A stretch of DNA of 64,000 nt from Cupriavidus sp. AU9028 (GCF_019795295.1 NZ_JAIMCG010000002.1:62001-126000), one strand, 5' to 3'; shown: positions 8,002-17,680, counted from the stretch's first letter. The notes: a model not told the origin generated them from the letters alone. Translations and numbers: made by a program.

Positions 8002-9963
8002 CTACTTCGCCGCCAGATAGCTGGCCACCACGGCCTCCCACGACAGCCTGCGCTCCGTCGGCGCCTGCTCGGCGTCCGTCACGCCGACGCGGACCTGGCC
8101 GCTTGCATGCGGCCGCAGCGTGCCCGCCGGCGGCGCGTTGTAGTCCCTGCCATAGGTCAGTTCGCCCTGCTGCAGCGACAGCGCGTTGCCCTCGCTGCCG
8201 AACAGCAACGGCGCCGTGGTGCCGTAGTACACCCCTCCGACCATGCCACTCAGGTGCAACGCCGCCGCGCCGCTCTGCCCCGTCGCGCGGAAGGCCGGGG
8301 TCAGATCCAGACGCGTGAACACGCCCTGCGTCATCAGGCTGCCGCCCTCGACGTTCAGGTAGACGGTAGCGTCGTCGGTCAACACCGCGGGAGAACCGCC
8401 GCTGACCACCGAAGGGTCGATCGCACCGGGCGCGCCGAACGCGGCCCGGTCCACCCAGCTGCCGTTGGCACGGAACAGCACCGACTCGGCGCCTTCCGGC
8501 GTCCGGCCGTCATGGAAGACCATGTCAAAGCGGACATGGCCGCGCAGATCCGGTACCGCGTCGTCCGGACGGCCGTCATACTCGACCTGCATCCTGCCGG
8601 ACCTGGCCAGCGACTGGCCCGACAGCGGCTCCTGGGTCAAGCAGCGGTCATAGTCCAGTTGAAAGGTGTCGCCATTGGTCAGGCTGGCGCTATTGTCCGC
8701 GTCGGCGAAGCGGATCGTGACAGTGCCCGCCTTTGCCGTGCCGACCGTGCAATCGAAGCGCGCCTCGCCCGCAGCCACGGCGGCGTCCAGGCGGGCAACC
8801 GGCTCCATGCGCAGCAGGGCCGGCAGCAAAGCCGTCCGGAGCACCATGGTCAGGTCGGCATTGGGTACCGGCTGTTTCTCGCGAGCGGCGGCAAGCGCCT
8901 GCTCCAGCAGGCCGCGCGCCTCGCTCGGCGGAACGTAGTCGACCTCGACCTGCCGGATCACGCCCGGCAGATCGATCACGATCTGGCTTGCCGGCGCGCC
9001 CACCAACGACATGCCGTCCCAGACGCCGGACGGACTCGGGAAGCCGAGTTGCACTCCCGAGTACCCGTACAGCAACTGGGCGATGGTCTGCGCGGTCTGG
9101 TCGCTCAGACTGCCCGACGAGGCCCAGTCCATCTGCGTGGCAAGCCCCGCTGCCTGGAGCTCCAGCATGTTGACCCTGGCATCCAGGGCGGCACGGCGGG
9201 CTTCGGTGACCTGCCGCATCACGGCACGGATCGTCGCTGCCACGTGTCCCTCGGTCGTCTGAGGCAGCGGCGTTGTCGCGTCGGCGATCTGCGTCGGGAG
9301 GACGGTATGGAAGCCCGGTTGCAGGCCGATCTTCTCGGCCAGCAGCTTGCTGATGCTGTCCTTCAGCTTCTTCGCGTGCTCGATCGCTGCCACGGTCTGC
9401 GGGTCGACACCGGCCGATGGGTCCAGCGGAACCGACGGGCGCGCGCGCATCCCAAGAATGGCGTCACGGAACGCTGCCGCTTCGGCACTTGGCAAATGCA
9501 GTGCGATTTCGTCCAGGATGCTGAGCGAGACCGGTGTCTCGGTGCCGCACACATCGGGCACCAGTGCGCGAATGCTGTCGGTATCGGGCAGCGTCTCGAA
9601 CTGGCCGGTGCCTTCATTGAAATACACGGTTTCGGTGGAGCCGGCCAGCGCCACCAGCGCCGGGCCACAGCGGTCGGCGGGCACCTTGAAGACCGGATCT
9701 CCCGTCGGCGGAACCTTGGTGGTCAACGGGCCGCGAGTGTCCCCGAGGGGGACCAGGATCAGGTTGGCCCCCGGGCGCACCGCCCCCAGATGCGGGCGAA
9801 CCGCAAGGCTGTACTCCCGAGGCGTGGCGGGCGGTTCCCCTCCGCCCCCTCCGCCCGTGCCGCCACCCGCCGCCGGGCTGTCGCCATCGCCGCCACATCC
9901 GGCCAGCAGGGCGGCCGCCAGCGCGGCCGCTCCCAGCGCCGTCCATTTCACCTTCACCGTCAT
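8002..9963 (-). CDS. Large putative lipoprotein of unknown function
   Basis: 653 aa. It starts with a lipoprotein signal and lipobox (ALAAALLAGCGGDGD, Cys at about residue 21), then a Gly-rich linker, so it should be lipid-anchored in the outer membrane. The body shows no family I recognise. It has a long helical central part (residues about 190-380) and a beta-rich C-terminal part with repeated Asp/Gly/Thr strands. The ATG at 9963 was chosen over a frame extending to 10047 because the lipobox sits at the normal distance from it. It is divergent from another lipoprotein gene. Confidence 0.75.
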   Translation of the reverse strand: MTVKVKWTALGAAALAAALLAGCGGDGDSPAAGGGTGGGGGGEPPATPREYSLAVRPHLGAVRPGANLILVPLGDTRGPLTTKVPPTGDPVFKVPADRCGPALVALAGSTETVYFNEGTGQFETLPDTDSIRALVPDVCGTETPVSLSILDEIALHLPSAEAAAFRDAILGMRARPSVPLDPSAGVDPQTVAAIEHAKKLKDSISKLLAEKIGLQPGFHTVLPTQIADATTPLPQTTEGHVAATIRAVMRQVTEARRAALDARVNMLELQAAGLATQMDWASSGSLSDQTAQTIAQLLYGYSGVQLGFPSPSGVWDGMSLVGAPASQIVIDLPGVIRQVEVDYVPPSEARGLLEQALAAAREKQPVPNADLTMVLRTALLPALLRMEPVARLDAAVAAGEARFDCTVGTAKAGTVTIRFADADNSASLTNGDTFQLDYDRCLTQEPLSGQSLARSGRMQVEYDGRPDDAVPDLRGHVRFDMVFHDGRTPEGAESVLFRANGSWVDRAAFGAPGAIDPSVVSGGSPAVLTDDATVYLNVEGGSLMTQGVFTRLDLTPAFRATGQSGAAALHLSGMVGGVYYGTTAPLLFGSEGNALSLQQGELTYGRDYNAPPAGTLRPHASGQVRVGVTDAEQAPTERRLSWEAVVASYLAAK

Positions 9964-10269
9964 GATCCCGTCCGTTCGAAAGGCCGCTCGCGGTCCGTTG
10001 ATGCGATAACCGCCGCCGGCAAGTGTTTTTTGATATTGCCGCCGCAAGTGTAGCGGGCGGCAAGGGCATTGCGGTGAACTCGCACGGCGGGTGTGTCAAA
10101 GCTGCAACCCCGGACCGACGCAGCCACTCGCGCATCGGTGGCGGGCGGCAATAGCGGCTATGTTTACCGGGCCGGGCTCGCCAGCATGGCGGCCCGGCCC
10201 TTCTTTCAGTCCTTCGCCGCTGCCACACCCGGGATCGCCGCGAAGCCCCTCCCATCCGAAAGGTCCCTC
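9964..10269. promoter_or_regulatory. Divergent intergenic region between two lipoprotein genes
   Basis: This 306-base gap must hold the promoters of both flanking genes. The part at 10020-10050 is AT-richer (AAGTGTTTTTTGATATTGCC), but I could not place convincing -35/-10 pairs. Part of the gap is open in the frame of the downstream lipoprotein, without homology that I recognise. Confidence 0.35.
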
Positions 10270-11346
10270 GTGCCACCTGCCCACCGTTGCCTGCATCTCG
10301 CCCTGCTGCTTGCCGCGCTTGCGTTGGGAGGCTGTGCCAGTACGGGCAGCTCCCCGCTTTCCACGGCGACGATCCAGGAAATGCCGGAGCGCGTCTGCGT
10401 GCGCGCCGCGCATGCCGCGTATCTGCCCACCGCCGCGGATTCCGCGGGCGAACCGGAGGCGGCACAGGTCCCTGCCCGCCACGCGCTGCCCTTCTCGCGC
10501 ACGGCGCTGGCCACCGCGGCCGCCATCGGCGTGCTGCCGGCGCTGAACGAGATCGTCGCGGCGAACGCCTCCCCGGCGTCCAGCGCGTCTCGCGAACAGG
10601 CGCTGCTCGCACGCCAGGCGCTGATGGAACGCATCACGCTGACGATGCTCGACGTCGCCAGCGTGACCGGGGAGATCGACTGCGAGAACGAGCGCAGCGG
10701 CCAGTTGCGGGACCAGTTGCAACGCCTGGAGGAACAGCGGCTGCGCGGCCTGACGGTGGCGGGCCTGGTGATCGGCGCCGCCACCGCGATCGTCTCGGGG
10801 GGCATCGCGCTGTATGACTCCGACGCCGTCGCCGCCAGCGTCATCAATGTGGTCGGCGGCGCGGCGCAGGCCGGCACCGGCTTTGCCGCGCTGACCTACA
10901 CGCCAGCGGCAACGCTGCGGCATGAGCGCAACCTGCTGGCCGATCTCTGGGAGGGCAAGCCGGACTCGACGCTGTTCCCGCCATCGATCTGGCGCTTCCT
11001 CACCCAGGTGCGCGAGGAGGACACCGGGGTGCCGCTCGGACAAGCGCTGGTCGAGCAATGGCGCGCGGGCGAACGACTCGGCCCGCGCGACTCGCAGGAG
11101 GAACAGCGCCGCGCGGCGCTGATCTTTGGCAAGGGCGGCAACTACACCGCCGATGACCTGCGCGCCCGCGACGCCATCCTGGATCAGCTGGAGGCGACGG
11201 TAAAGCTGCTGTACCAGGACCTGGGGCTGCTGATGCGGGAACTGTCGGCCTGGACCGCGACGCGGGCCACGGCAGGAAGCGCGGCGGAGCCCGATAACGG
11301 CACGAGGAAGTCCGCCCCGCGCCCTGCGCCCGCTACGCGGCGCTGA
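10270..11346 (+). CDS. Putative lipoprotein of unknown function
   Basis: 358 aa from a GTG at 10270. The choice is fixed by the lipoprotein signal (LALLLAALALGGCAS) and an AAAGG ribosome site 6 bases upstream. The protein has a helical N-terminal half, a Gly/Ala-rich hydrophobic segment (about residues 165-205: GLVIGAATAIVSGGIALYD) and a helical C-terminal half. I do not recognise a domain. A second GTG-started secreted protein follows 151 bases downstream. Confidence 0.7.
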   Translation: MPPAHRCLHLALLLAALALGGCASTGSSPLSTATIQEMPERVCVRAAHAAYLPTAADSAGEPEAAQVPARHALPFSRTALATAAAIGVLPALNEIVAANASPASSASREQALLARQALMERITLTMLDVASVTGEIDCENERSGQLRDQLQRLEEQRLRGLTVAGLVIGAATAIVSGGIALYDSDAVAASVINVVGGAAQAGTGFAALTYTPAATLRHERNLLADLWEGKPDSTLFPPSIWRFLTQVREEDTGVPLGQALVEQWRAGERLGPRDSQEEQRRAALIFGKGGNYTADDLRARDAILDQLEATVKLLYQDLGLLMRELSAWTATRATAGSAAEPDNGTRKSAPRPAPATRR

Positions 11347-11497
11347 ACCTCGACCGCCGAATCCTCGCGGCGCCGCGCGCCATGTCCTAGTATGGCCAGA
11401 CGAGCAGCAGATGCGACCCGCGGCGCTGCCGCGGCGATCGCCGCACCGGGCCGGCCCGGGATCTGCCGACCTCGAATGGAATCGAACAGGAGCCGAC

Positions 11498-11845
11498 GTG
11501 AAGCGAAATCGAATGGCCTGGCTTGCCTCGCTGCTGCTGCCGATGCTGTGCGCCGGCCCGGCAAGCGGGCAGCAAGCCGATACCGCGGCCCAGGCCATTT
11601 CGGACGCCGTGCGCAGCGGCGAAACGCCATACCGGCCGTTGCCGGCCGAGGCGGTCGAAGCGGGCGCATTGGAGTCGGAGGAATGCCGCTCGCTGCGGGA
11701 ACGGATCGCGGTCGCGCCCACCCGCGAGTACCAGGCGAACGGCCCGGAGATCGAGGACAGCCAGGGCACGACCTTCCCGGGCCTGACGCGGGAACGCCCG
11801 CGCCGGGAACTGGAACGGGCCTACCGCGACAACTGCCTGCGTTGA
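11498..11845 (+). CDS. Small secreted protein of unknown function
   Basis: 115 aa from a GTG at 11498 with AGGAG 6 bases upstream. A signal peptide (MAWLASLLLPMLCAGPASG) is followed by a short mature part with two Cys (EECRSL and DNCLR) that could form one disulphide. It ends only 13 bases from the convergent FadB-like gene. No family recognised. Confidence 0.6.
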   Translation: MKRNRMAWLASLLLPMLCAGPASGQQADTAAQAISDAVRSGETPYRPLPAEAVEAGALESEECRSLRERIAVAPTREYQANGPEIEDSQGTTFPGLTRERPRRELERAYRDNCLR

Positions 11846-11858
11846 CGGACTGCGGCGG

Positions 11859-13949
11859 CTATTGCCGCTGCGCCGGCTTGCTGAAGCTGCCGCCGGCCGC
11901 GGCCAGTTCTTCCAGCGACCGCGCCGGCTCGAAATCGGCGCCCAGGGTTTCCTGATAGCCGCGCAACGTCTGCACGACCTTGTCCAGCCCGACGGTGTCG
12001 GCATGGAACATTGGCCCGCCCCGATAGACCGGCCATCCATAGCCGTTGACCCAGATCACATCGATATCCGATGCGCGGATCGCCTTGCCCTCCTCCAGGA
12101 TCTTCGCGCCTTCGTTGATCATCGGATAGAGACAGCGCTCCAGAATCTCCTGATCCGACACGGTGCGGCTGGTGCGGCCCTGACGCGCCGCGAACTCGCG
12201 GATCAACTGCTCGACCACCGGCGACGGCCGGGCGTTGCGGGCTTCGTCGTAGTCGTAGTAGCCGGCACCGGTCTTCTGCCCGCGCCGATCCATCTCGCAC
12301 AGGATCTCGCGCAGGGTCGAGCCGGTCGACGTCTCGCGGCGCCACCCGAGGTCCAGCCCGGCGAGGTCGCTCATGGCGAACGGCCCCATCGGGAAACCGA
12401 ATTCCACCAGCACGCGATCGACGTCCCAGGGTAGCGCGCCCTCCAGCACCAGCCTGTGCGCCTCGCGCTGGCGCTGTGCCAGCATCCGGTTGCCGACGAA
12501 GCCGGGGCATACGCCGACCAGTGCCGCGATCTTGCCGATCTTGCGCGCCAGCTCCATCGCGGTGCGGATCACCGGCCTGGAGGTCTTTTCCGCCCGCACC
12601 ACCTCCAGCAGCTTCATCACGTTGGCGGGCGAGAAGAAGTGCAGCCCGATGACGGACTCGGGCCGCGATGTCGCCGAGGCAATCTCGTTCACGTCCAGTG
12701 CGGACGTATTGGTGGCCAGGATGGCACCGGGCTTCGCGATGCGGTCCAGCCGCGCGAACACCTCCTTCTTGACGTCCATGTTCTCGAACACGGCCTCGAT
12801 GACCAGGTCGGCCTGGGACAGCGCTTCCATCTGCAATGCCGGGGTCAGCAGCGCCATGCGCCGCTCGATGTCGGTGGCGCTGATGCGCCCCTTCTTCGCC
12901 GTGTTCTCGTAGTTGCGGCGGATCGTGGCCAGGCCCCGGTCCAGTGCCTGCTGCGAGGTCTCGACGATGGTCACCGGATAGCCGGCGTTCAGGAAGTTCA
13001 TCGCGATGCCGCCCCCCATCGTCCCCGCGCCGACGATGCCGATTGCGGCGACCGGCAGCAGCGGCGTCTCCGCGCCGATGTCGGGAAGGCGCCAGACCTC
13101 GCGCGAGGCAAAGAAATAGTGCCGCTGCGCCGCCGATTGCTCGCCCTTCAGCAGTTCGACGAACATTTCGCGCTCGCGCCGCAAACCTTCGTCGAAGGGC
13201 AGTTCGACCGCCGCCTCGATGCAGCGGATGTTGTACTCGGGCGCGAGGAAGCCGCGAAACCGCTTCGCGTTGGCACGGCGGAACTGTGCGAACAGCTCGG
13301 GCTTGCCCCGGGCAGCGGCGACACGGTCGTCGAGATCGCGCACGCGCCGCAGAGGGCGCCGTTCCGCCACGACCTGCCGGGCGAAGGCAATGGCCTCCTG
13401 CCGCAGCGAGGCGTCGTCGACGACCAGGTCGACCAGACCCATCTCGGCCGCCGCCGGCGCGGGCACATGCATGCCGGTGGTGACCAGCTCCAGCGCCCTT
13501 TCCACGCCTACCAGCCGGGGCAGCCGTTGCGTGCCGCCCGCGCCGGGCAACAGGCCCAGATTGACCTCCGGCAGGCCGCATGCCGCCGAGCGGGCCGCGA
13601 CGCGATAGTGGCAGACCAGCGCCACTTCCAGGCCCCCGCCCAGTGCGGTGCCGTGGATGACGGCGATCACGGGCTTGGGCGAATCCTCGATGGCCGATTG
13701 CACCTCGGGCAAGGACGGCGGCTGGGGCGGCTTGCCAAACTCGGTGATGTCCGCGCCGGCGATGAAGGTCTTGCCGGCGCAGATCAGCACGATGGCCTGC
13801 ACCGCGTCGTCCTCGACGGCCTGCCTGATTCCGGCGAGCAGGCCGGCACGCACGCCGGCGGACAATGCGTTGACTGGCGGGGCGTCGATGGTCAAGACGG
13901 CGATGCCGTCTTCAAGGGTGAGGTCGGTGACGGCGTTGAGGGTTGGCAT
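11859..13949 (-). CDS. FadB-like bifunctional enoyl-CoA hydratase / 3-hydroxyacyl-CoA dehydrogenase
   Basis: 696 aa two-step beta-oxidation enzyme. Residues 1-190 form a crotonase-fold hydratase/isomerase (oxyanion motifs AGADITEFGKPP and HGTALGGGLEVAL). From about residue 300 comes the NAD-binding dehydrogenase (IGIVGAGTMGGGIAMNF), then two C-terminal 3HCDH domains. It would hydrate trans-2-enoyl-CoA and oxidise the 3-hydroxyacyl-CoA with NAD. It is about the length of peroxisomal-type and monomeric FadB relatives. The acyl-CoA ligase lies upstream on the same strand after 161 bases that contain a palindromic repeat. Chain length or ring specificity cannot be read from sequence. Confidence 0.92.
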   Translation of the reverse strand: MPTLNAVTDLTLEDGIAVLTIDAPPVNALSAGVRAGLLAGIRQAVEDDAVQAIVLICAGKTFIAGADITEFGKPPQPPSLPEVQSAIEDSPKPVIAVIHGTALGGGLEVALVCHYRVAARSAACGLPEVNLGLLPGAGGTQRLPRLVGVERALELVTTGMHVPAPAAAEMGLVDLVVDDASLRQEAIAFARQVVAERRPLRRVRDLDDRVAAARGKPELFAQFRRANAKRFRGFLAPEYNIRCIEAAVELPFDEGLRREREMFVELLKGEQSAAQRHYFFASREVWRLPDIGAETPLLPVAAIGIVGAGTMGGGIAMNFLNAGYPVTIVETSQQALDRGLATIRRNYENTAKKGRISATDIERRMALLTPALQMEALSQADLVIEAVFENMDVKKEVFARLDRIAKPGAILATNTSALDVNEIASATSRPESVIGLHFFSPANVMKLLEVVRAEKTSRPVIRTAMELARKIGKIAALVGVCPGFVGNRMLAQRQREAHRLVLEGALPWDVDRVLVEFGFPMGPFAMSDLAGLDLGWRRETSTGSTLREILCEMDRRGQKTGAGYYDYDEARNARPSPVVEQLIREFAARQGRTSRTVSDQEILERCLYPMINEGAKILEEGKAIRASDIDVIWVNGYGWPVYRGGPMFHADTVGLDKVVQTLRGYQETLGADFEPARSLEELAAAGGSFSKPAQRQ

Positions 13950-14025
13950 GGTGTCTCCGTGTTTGATGGGCAAGTTGCTGGTCTGGCGCAATTGGGAGGA
14001 CGTGGGCGTGGCGTGCGCTCGCTGG

Positions 14026-14076
14026 CCCTCTCCCCCGCCCCTCTCCCGCACGCGGGAGAGGGGAGAAAACCGTCGG
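14026..14076. repeat. GC-rich palindromic intergenic repeat, copy 2
   Basis: CCCTCTCCCCCGCCCCTCTC followed by CGCGGGAGAGGGGAG and AAAACCGTCGG, matching copy 1. It lies between the ligase and FadB-like genes of one probable operon, so it could attenuate or stabilise that transcript. Confidence 0.7.
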
Positions 14077-14110
14077 AACTCGTGATGGCGATGGGCTTTC
14101 CCCCTCTCCC

Positions 14111-15868
14111 TCAACTCGCCCGCGCGCTGACGTCCTTCGCTATCGCCAGGAAGCGTTCCAGTTCGTCCCGGATACGCTTCTTGTTGTACTTGCCGACACT
14201 GGTCTTGGGAATGTCGCGCGTGATGGCCACGCGCGTAGGCAGCATCCACTTGGTGATGCGGCCGGCCTGCACGCCATGGACCTTCAGGAATTCGATCACG
14301 TCGACTTCGTCGGCCTGGAAGCCGGTGCGCACGCTGACCAGTGCCATCGGCCGTTCGCCCCAGACGGGATCGGGCACGCCGACCACCGTGGCCTCCTGGA
14401 CGAAGTCGGCCATGGCGATCAGGTTCTCCAGCAGCACCGTGGGCACCATCTCCGCACCGCTGCGGATGACGTCCTTGATGCGGTCGGCAATGGTGATATA
14501 ACCGTGCTCGTCGACCTTGCCGAGGTCGCCGGTATGCAGCCAGCCCCCGCGCCACAGCTCCGCGCTTTTCTCCGCGTCACGGAAGTAACGCTCCGTGGTC
14601 CAGGGCGCGCGCACCACGATCTCGCCGACGGTCTGGTCGTCGTGCGGCACCGGATTGCCGTCGCCATCGACCACCTCGACATCGACGCCGAGGATCGGCA
14701 GGCCGGCCTTGACCAGCAGCGCGTCGGTCTGCTCGCGATCCAGATCGACCAGGTCCTGCTTGATGAACGAACTGACGATGGTCGGCGCGGTCTCGGTCAT
14801 GCCGTAGCCGGAGCTCATGCGGAACGACGGAATCAGCGCTTCGAGCTTCTTCTTCAATCCGAGCGGCAGCGCACCGCCGCCGACGTTGACGCGCACCAGG
14901 CTGCTGAGGTCGTACTTGTGCAGGTCCGGGTATTCCAGCAGCATGGCGGCGATGGTGGCGACAATGCCCACGGACGTCACCCGCTCGCGCTCGACCAGCT
15001 CGCAGAACCCCTGCACGGTGAAGGTGCCGTGCAGCACGATCTTGTGCGCGCTGTAGACCGCGACGAAGGGCGCGCCCCAGGCGTGGATGTGGAACAGCGG
15101 CGTATTGAGCAGCGGCACTGCGCCCTCGCCGAGCCGCACGCCCAGGCCATCGGCGATGTCGATGGACGGCGTGTTGGCAATCGCCTGCTGCGCCATCATA
15201 TGGATGGTCATCAGGTACAGCTGCCGGTGCGTGAAGGTCGCGCCCTTGGGCTGCCCGGTGGTACCGGTGGTGTAGCAAAGCGTGGCGTTGGTGTCCTCGT
15301 GCAGCGCGGGCCAGTCGAAGCCGGCCGGCTGCCGGGCAAGCAGGTCCTCGTAGTGGATCAGTCCGGCGATGCGCGTGTCGGGCAGGCCTGGCTTGTCGGA
15401 CATATAGACGAACTGCTGCACCACGTCCTTGATATGGTCGTAGATGCCTTCGACCAGCGGCAGCAGCACGTCGTCGAAGAAGATCACGCGGTCCTGCGCA
15501 TGCCGGATGGTATAGACGATATGCTCGGGCGACAGGCGGACGTTGACGGGGTGCAGCGTGGCGCCCACGCCGGGCACCCCGAAGTAGAGTTCGAGATGGC
15601 GATGGGTGTTCAGCGCCATGGTGGCGATGCGGTCGCCGGGCTCGCCCGGGCTGCCGGCCGCGACATCGAGCTCGCCCGTCAATGCGCGAGCCAGCTGGCA
15701 GACCCGCCCGTACCACTCGCGCCAGGTGAAGCGGAAGTACTCGCCGCTGACGTGATTGCGGTAGACGATGCCCGTGCGCTCGGGATACATCCGCACCGGG
15801 CGCCGCATGATGGTCGTCAACAACAGCGGGTAATGGGTGCTGAACTCCGGATAGGTCCTCGCTTCCAT
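14111..15868 (-). CDS. Long-chain fatty acid--CoA ligase-type AMP-forming synthetase
   Basis: 585 aa acyl-adenylate-forming enzyme. The P-loop-like A3 motif YTTGTTGQPKGATFTH is at about residues 199-214, the A5-type SGYGMTETAP near 353, and the A7-type HTGDLGKVDEHGYI near 470. The C-terminal catalytic lysine is about K560 (KTSVGKYNKKR). It would activate a carboxylic acid to its CoA thioester using ATP, the entry step for the FadB-like and acyl-CoA dehydrogenase genes around it. Medium-chain, long-chain or aromatic substrates are all possible. Confidence 0.9.
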   Translation of the reverse strand: MEARTYPEFSTHYPLLLTTIMRRPVRMYPERTGIVYRNHVSGEYFRFTWREWYGRVCQLARALTGELDVAAGSPGEPGDRIATMALNTHRHLELYFGVPGVGATLHPVNVRLSPEHIVYTIRHAQDRVIFFDDVLLPLVEGIYDHIKDVVQQFVYMSDKPGLPDTRIAGLIHYEDLLARQPAGFDWPALHEDTNATLCYTTGTTGQPKGATFTHRQLYLMTIHMMAQQAIANTPSIDIADGLGVRLGEGAVPLLNTPLFHIHAWGAPFVAVYSAHKIVLHGTFTVQGFCELVERERVTSVGIVATIAAMLLEYPDLHKYDLSSLVRVNVGGGALPLGLKKKLEALIPSFRMSSGYGMTETAPTIVSSFIKQDLVDLDREQTDALLVKAGLPILGVDVEVVDGDGNPVPHDDQTVGEIVVRAPWTTERYFRDAEKSAELWRGGWLHTGDLGKVDEHGYITIADRIKDVIRSGAEMVPTVLLENLIAMADFVQEATVVGVPDPVWGERPMALVSVRTGFQADEVDVIEFLKVHGVQAGRITKWMLPTRVAITRDIPKTSVGKYNKKRIRDELERFLAIAKDVSARAS

Positions 15869-15919
15869 CTTGTCTCCTGTCGTGAATGGCGGGCCGCGGC
15901 GTTCCTGGGCGCCCCTCTA

Positions 15920-16036
15920 TCCTCTCCCCCGGCCCCTCTCTCACAAGTGGGAGAGGGAGGCAAACCGACAGCGCGTCGAACGCGCCCGTTTTTCTCCCCC
16001 TCTCCCGCCCCGCGGGAGAGGGGTTGGGGGAGAGGG
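15920..16036. repeat. GC-rich palindromic intergenic repeat, copy 3
   Basis: Two CCTCTCCC/GGGAGAGGG palindromes frame a GGCAAACCGACAGCG segment; the second arm reads CCCCTCTCCCGCCCCGCGGG. It fills most of the 178-base gap between the ligase gene and the hydrolase-fold gene upstream of it. Confidence 0.7.
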
Positions 16037-16046
16037 TAGCGAGCCA

Positions 16047-16748
16047 TCACCGGCCGGCGTCGCCCGGCCCTGGCTTGTCGGTGCCGGCACGCCAGACCTG
16101 CGCATAGCGCCGCAACCCGATCTCCAGCGGCACCGTTTCCAGCGACAGCATCTCCGTCACTGCGACCAGCCACGCCGGCCGCTCCCGCGCGCAAACTGTC
16201 ACCGGCGTGTCCAGCGGCGATTGCTGCGCGGCGAGCATGGCAAAACTGGCTGCGTAGCCCGGCGGGCGCACATCGTTGGACAGCTCCGCCATGGCGTAGG
16301 GATCGGGCGGCGCCCACTGCCGCAGATCGGGCACCGGGATCGTCGGGTTGCTGGTGGTCCCGCCGCCGGTCAGGCCCGGCCCGTCCAGGATCAGCGCGCC
16401 GCGGATCGCTTCGGGCCGGGCCCCGGCCAGCAGCAACGCCACATAGCCGCCGATGCCCCGCCCTGCCACGGTACAGGGTCCCAGATGCGCGAGCGCGGCA
16501 TCGGCGTCCGCCAGCAGCGTCTCGCAGCTATATCCCCCGCCGCGCGGCGCATCCGATTGCCCATGGCCGCAGAAGTCCAGCGCGAACACCGACCCCGGCC
16601 AATCCGCGTAGTGCCGCGGCAGAGAGGACGGCGAGCGCTCTCCCAATCCATGCAGCAACAACAGGGGCGGCCCCTGCCGCTCGGCGAGCCGATGCAGCGC
16701 CAGCCGCAGGCGGTGATGTCGCAGGGTGTGGCTCGACGGAAGTGTCAT
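16047..16748 (-). CDS. Alpha/beta-hydrolase-fold protein lacking the nucleophile serine
   Basis: 233 aa with the alpha/beta-hydrolase core: oxyanion LLLLHGLGE, the ALDFCGHGQSD strand and helix, and the nucleophile elbow. The elbow reads A-G-R-G-I-G-G at 95-101, so the position that normally holds Ser (G-x-S-x-G) is Gly98, and no C-terminal GH(F/x) catalytic His is evident. It is therefore probably not a classical esterase; it may bind a ligand, or be decaying. It overlaps the upstream hydrolase gene by 4 bases (ATGA), so the pair is translationally coupled. Confidence 0.75.
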   Translation of the reverse strand: MTLPSSHTLRHHRLRLALHRLAERQGPPLLLLHGLGERSPSSLPRHYADWPGSVFALDFCGHGQSDAPRGGGYSCETLLADADAALAHLGPCTVAGRGIGGYVALLLAGARPEAIRGALILDGPGLTGGGTTSNPTIPVPDLRQWAPPDPYAMAELSNDVRPPGYAASFAMLAAQQSPLDTPVTVCARERPAWLVAVTEMLSLETVPLEIGLRRYAQVWRAGTDKPGPGDAGR

Positions 16749-17680
16749 GCGCGAAGAAACTCCAGGATACGTTGCGCCGTTTCCCGCGGCTGCTCGATAT
16801 GGATGAAATGGCCAACGTCGCGCATCCGGTGCACTTCGGTGTCGGGCGGGAAGTACGGCATCAGGTCGTCCGCGGTGGCATCCCACCCCATCGGCTCCTT
16901 CTCCGAGCCAAAGATCGCCAGCATCGGAATCGGAAAGCCCGGCAGGCGGTCGGTCATCCAGTGGGCCCGCATCGGGCCGAAGCCGCCCACGCCGATCATC
17001 GGATCGAGCTTCCAGCGCCAGCCGTCGGCATCGCGGCGCGCGCCGTGCGAGGCGATGTAGCAGAGCCACTCGTGATCGAGGCGCGGGTTCATCCTCGCCC
17101 TGCGCGTGGCGAGTTCGCGTAGTGTGCCGGGACGCCGCTCTCGCGCGCTGCCCTCGCGCCGCGAGTCGAGCCAGCGCGCCACGGCGGGCAACGTCAACGG
17201 CGACTTGCCGACCCGCACCGCGCCATCCTTGGCCGGGCTGCGGAACGGCAGGCCATCGATGGCGGCAAAGCGGGTGAAGCGGTGCGGCAGGGCCTGTACG
17301 GCGTGGACCAGCAGCGCGCCGCCCTTGCTATGGCCGATCGCGGGCAGCGGCGCGCGGTCGATGGAATCGGCGACGGCAAGGAGATCGCGCACGTCCGCCA
17401 GCCAGCTGTAGAGATCGGCGTGATCCGAGTCCCCATGGCCGCGCTGGTCGTAGGAGACCACCCGCAGCCCGGCATCCGCAAGCAGGGGCGCGAAGGTGTC
17501 GAAGGTGCGGGCGAAGTCCAGCGCGCCATGGACCAGCAGCACCGGCGGGGCATCCGGCTCGCCCCATTCGTGAACCGCCAGGCTGACGCCTCCCGCGTCT
17601 ATCCGGCGCTGTCGATCCGGCGCTCTCGCGCCGGGATAGGTCCATGCCTCGCGGCATGCCGTGGCCTCGCTATCTTGCAT
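16745..17680 (-). CDS. Alpha/beta-fold hydrolase
   Basis: 311 aa with a full hydrolase set: oxyanion LLVHGALDF near residue 50, SYDQRGHGDSD near 77, nucleophile elbow GHSKGG (Ser118), an acid candidate around AIFGSEKEPMGWD, and the C-terminal His in RDVGHFIHIEQP. It resembles esterases and epoxide-hydrolase-like enzymes. It is the first gene of the left-facing catabolic operon and may hydrolyse an ester or thioester that feeds the ligase. The true substrate is unknown. Confidence 0.85.
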   Translation of the reverse strand: MQDSEATACREAWTYPGARAPDRQRRIDAGGVSLAVHEWGEPDAPPVLLVHGALDFARTFDTFAPLLADAGLRVVSYDQRGHGDSDHADLYSWLADVRDLLAVADSIDRAPLPAIGHSKGGALLVHAVQALPHRFTRFAAIDGLPFRSPAKDGAVRVGKSPLTLPAVARWLDSRREGSARERRPGTLRELATRRARMNPRLDHEWLCYIASHGARRDADGWRWKLDPMIGVGGFGPMRAHWMTDRLPGFPIPMLAIFGSEKEPMGWDATADDLMPYFPPDTEVHRMRDVGHFIHIEQPRETAQRILEFLRA

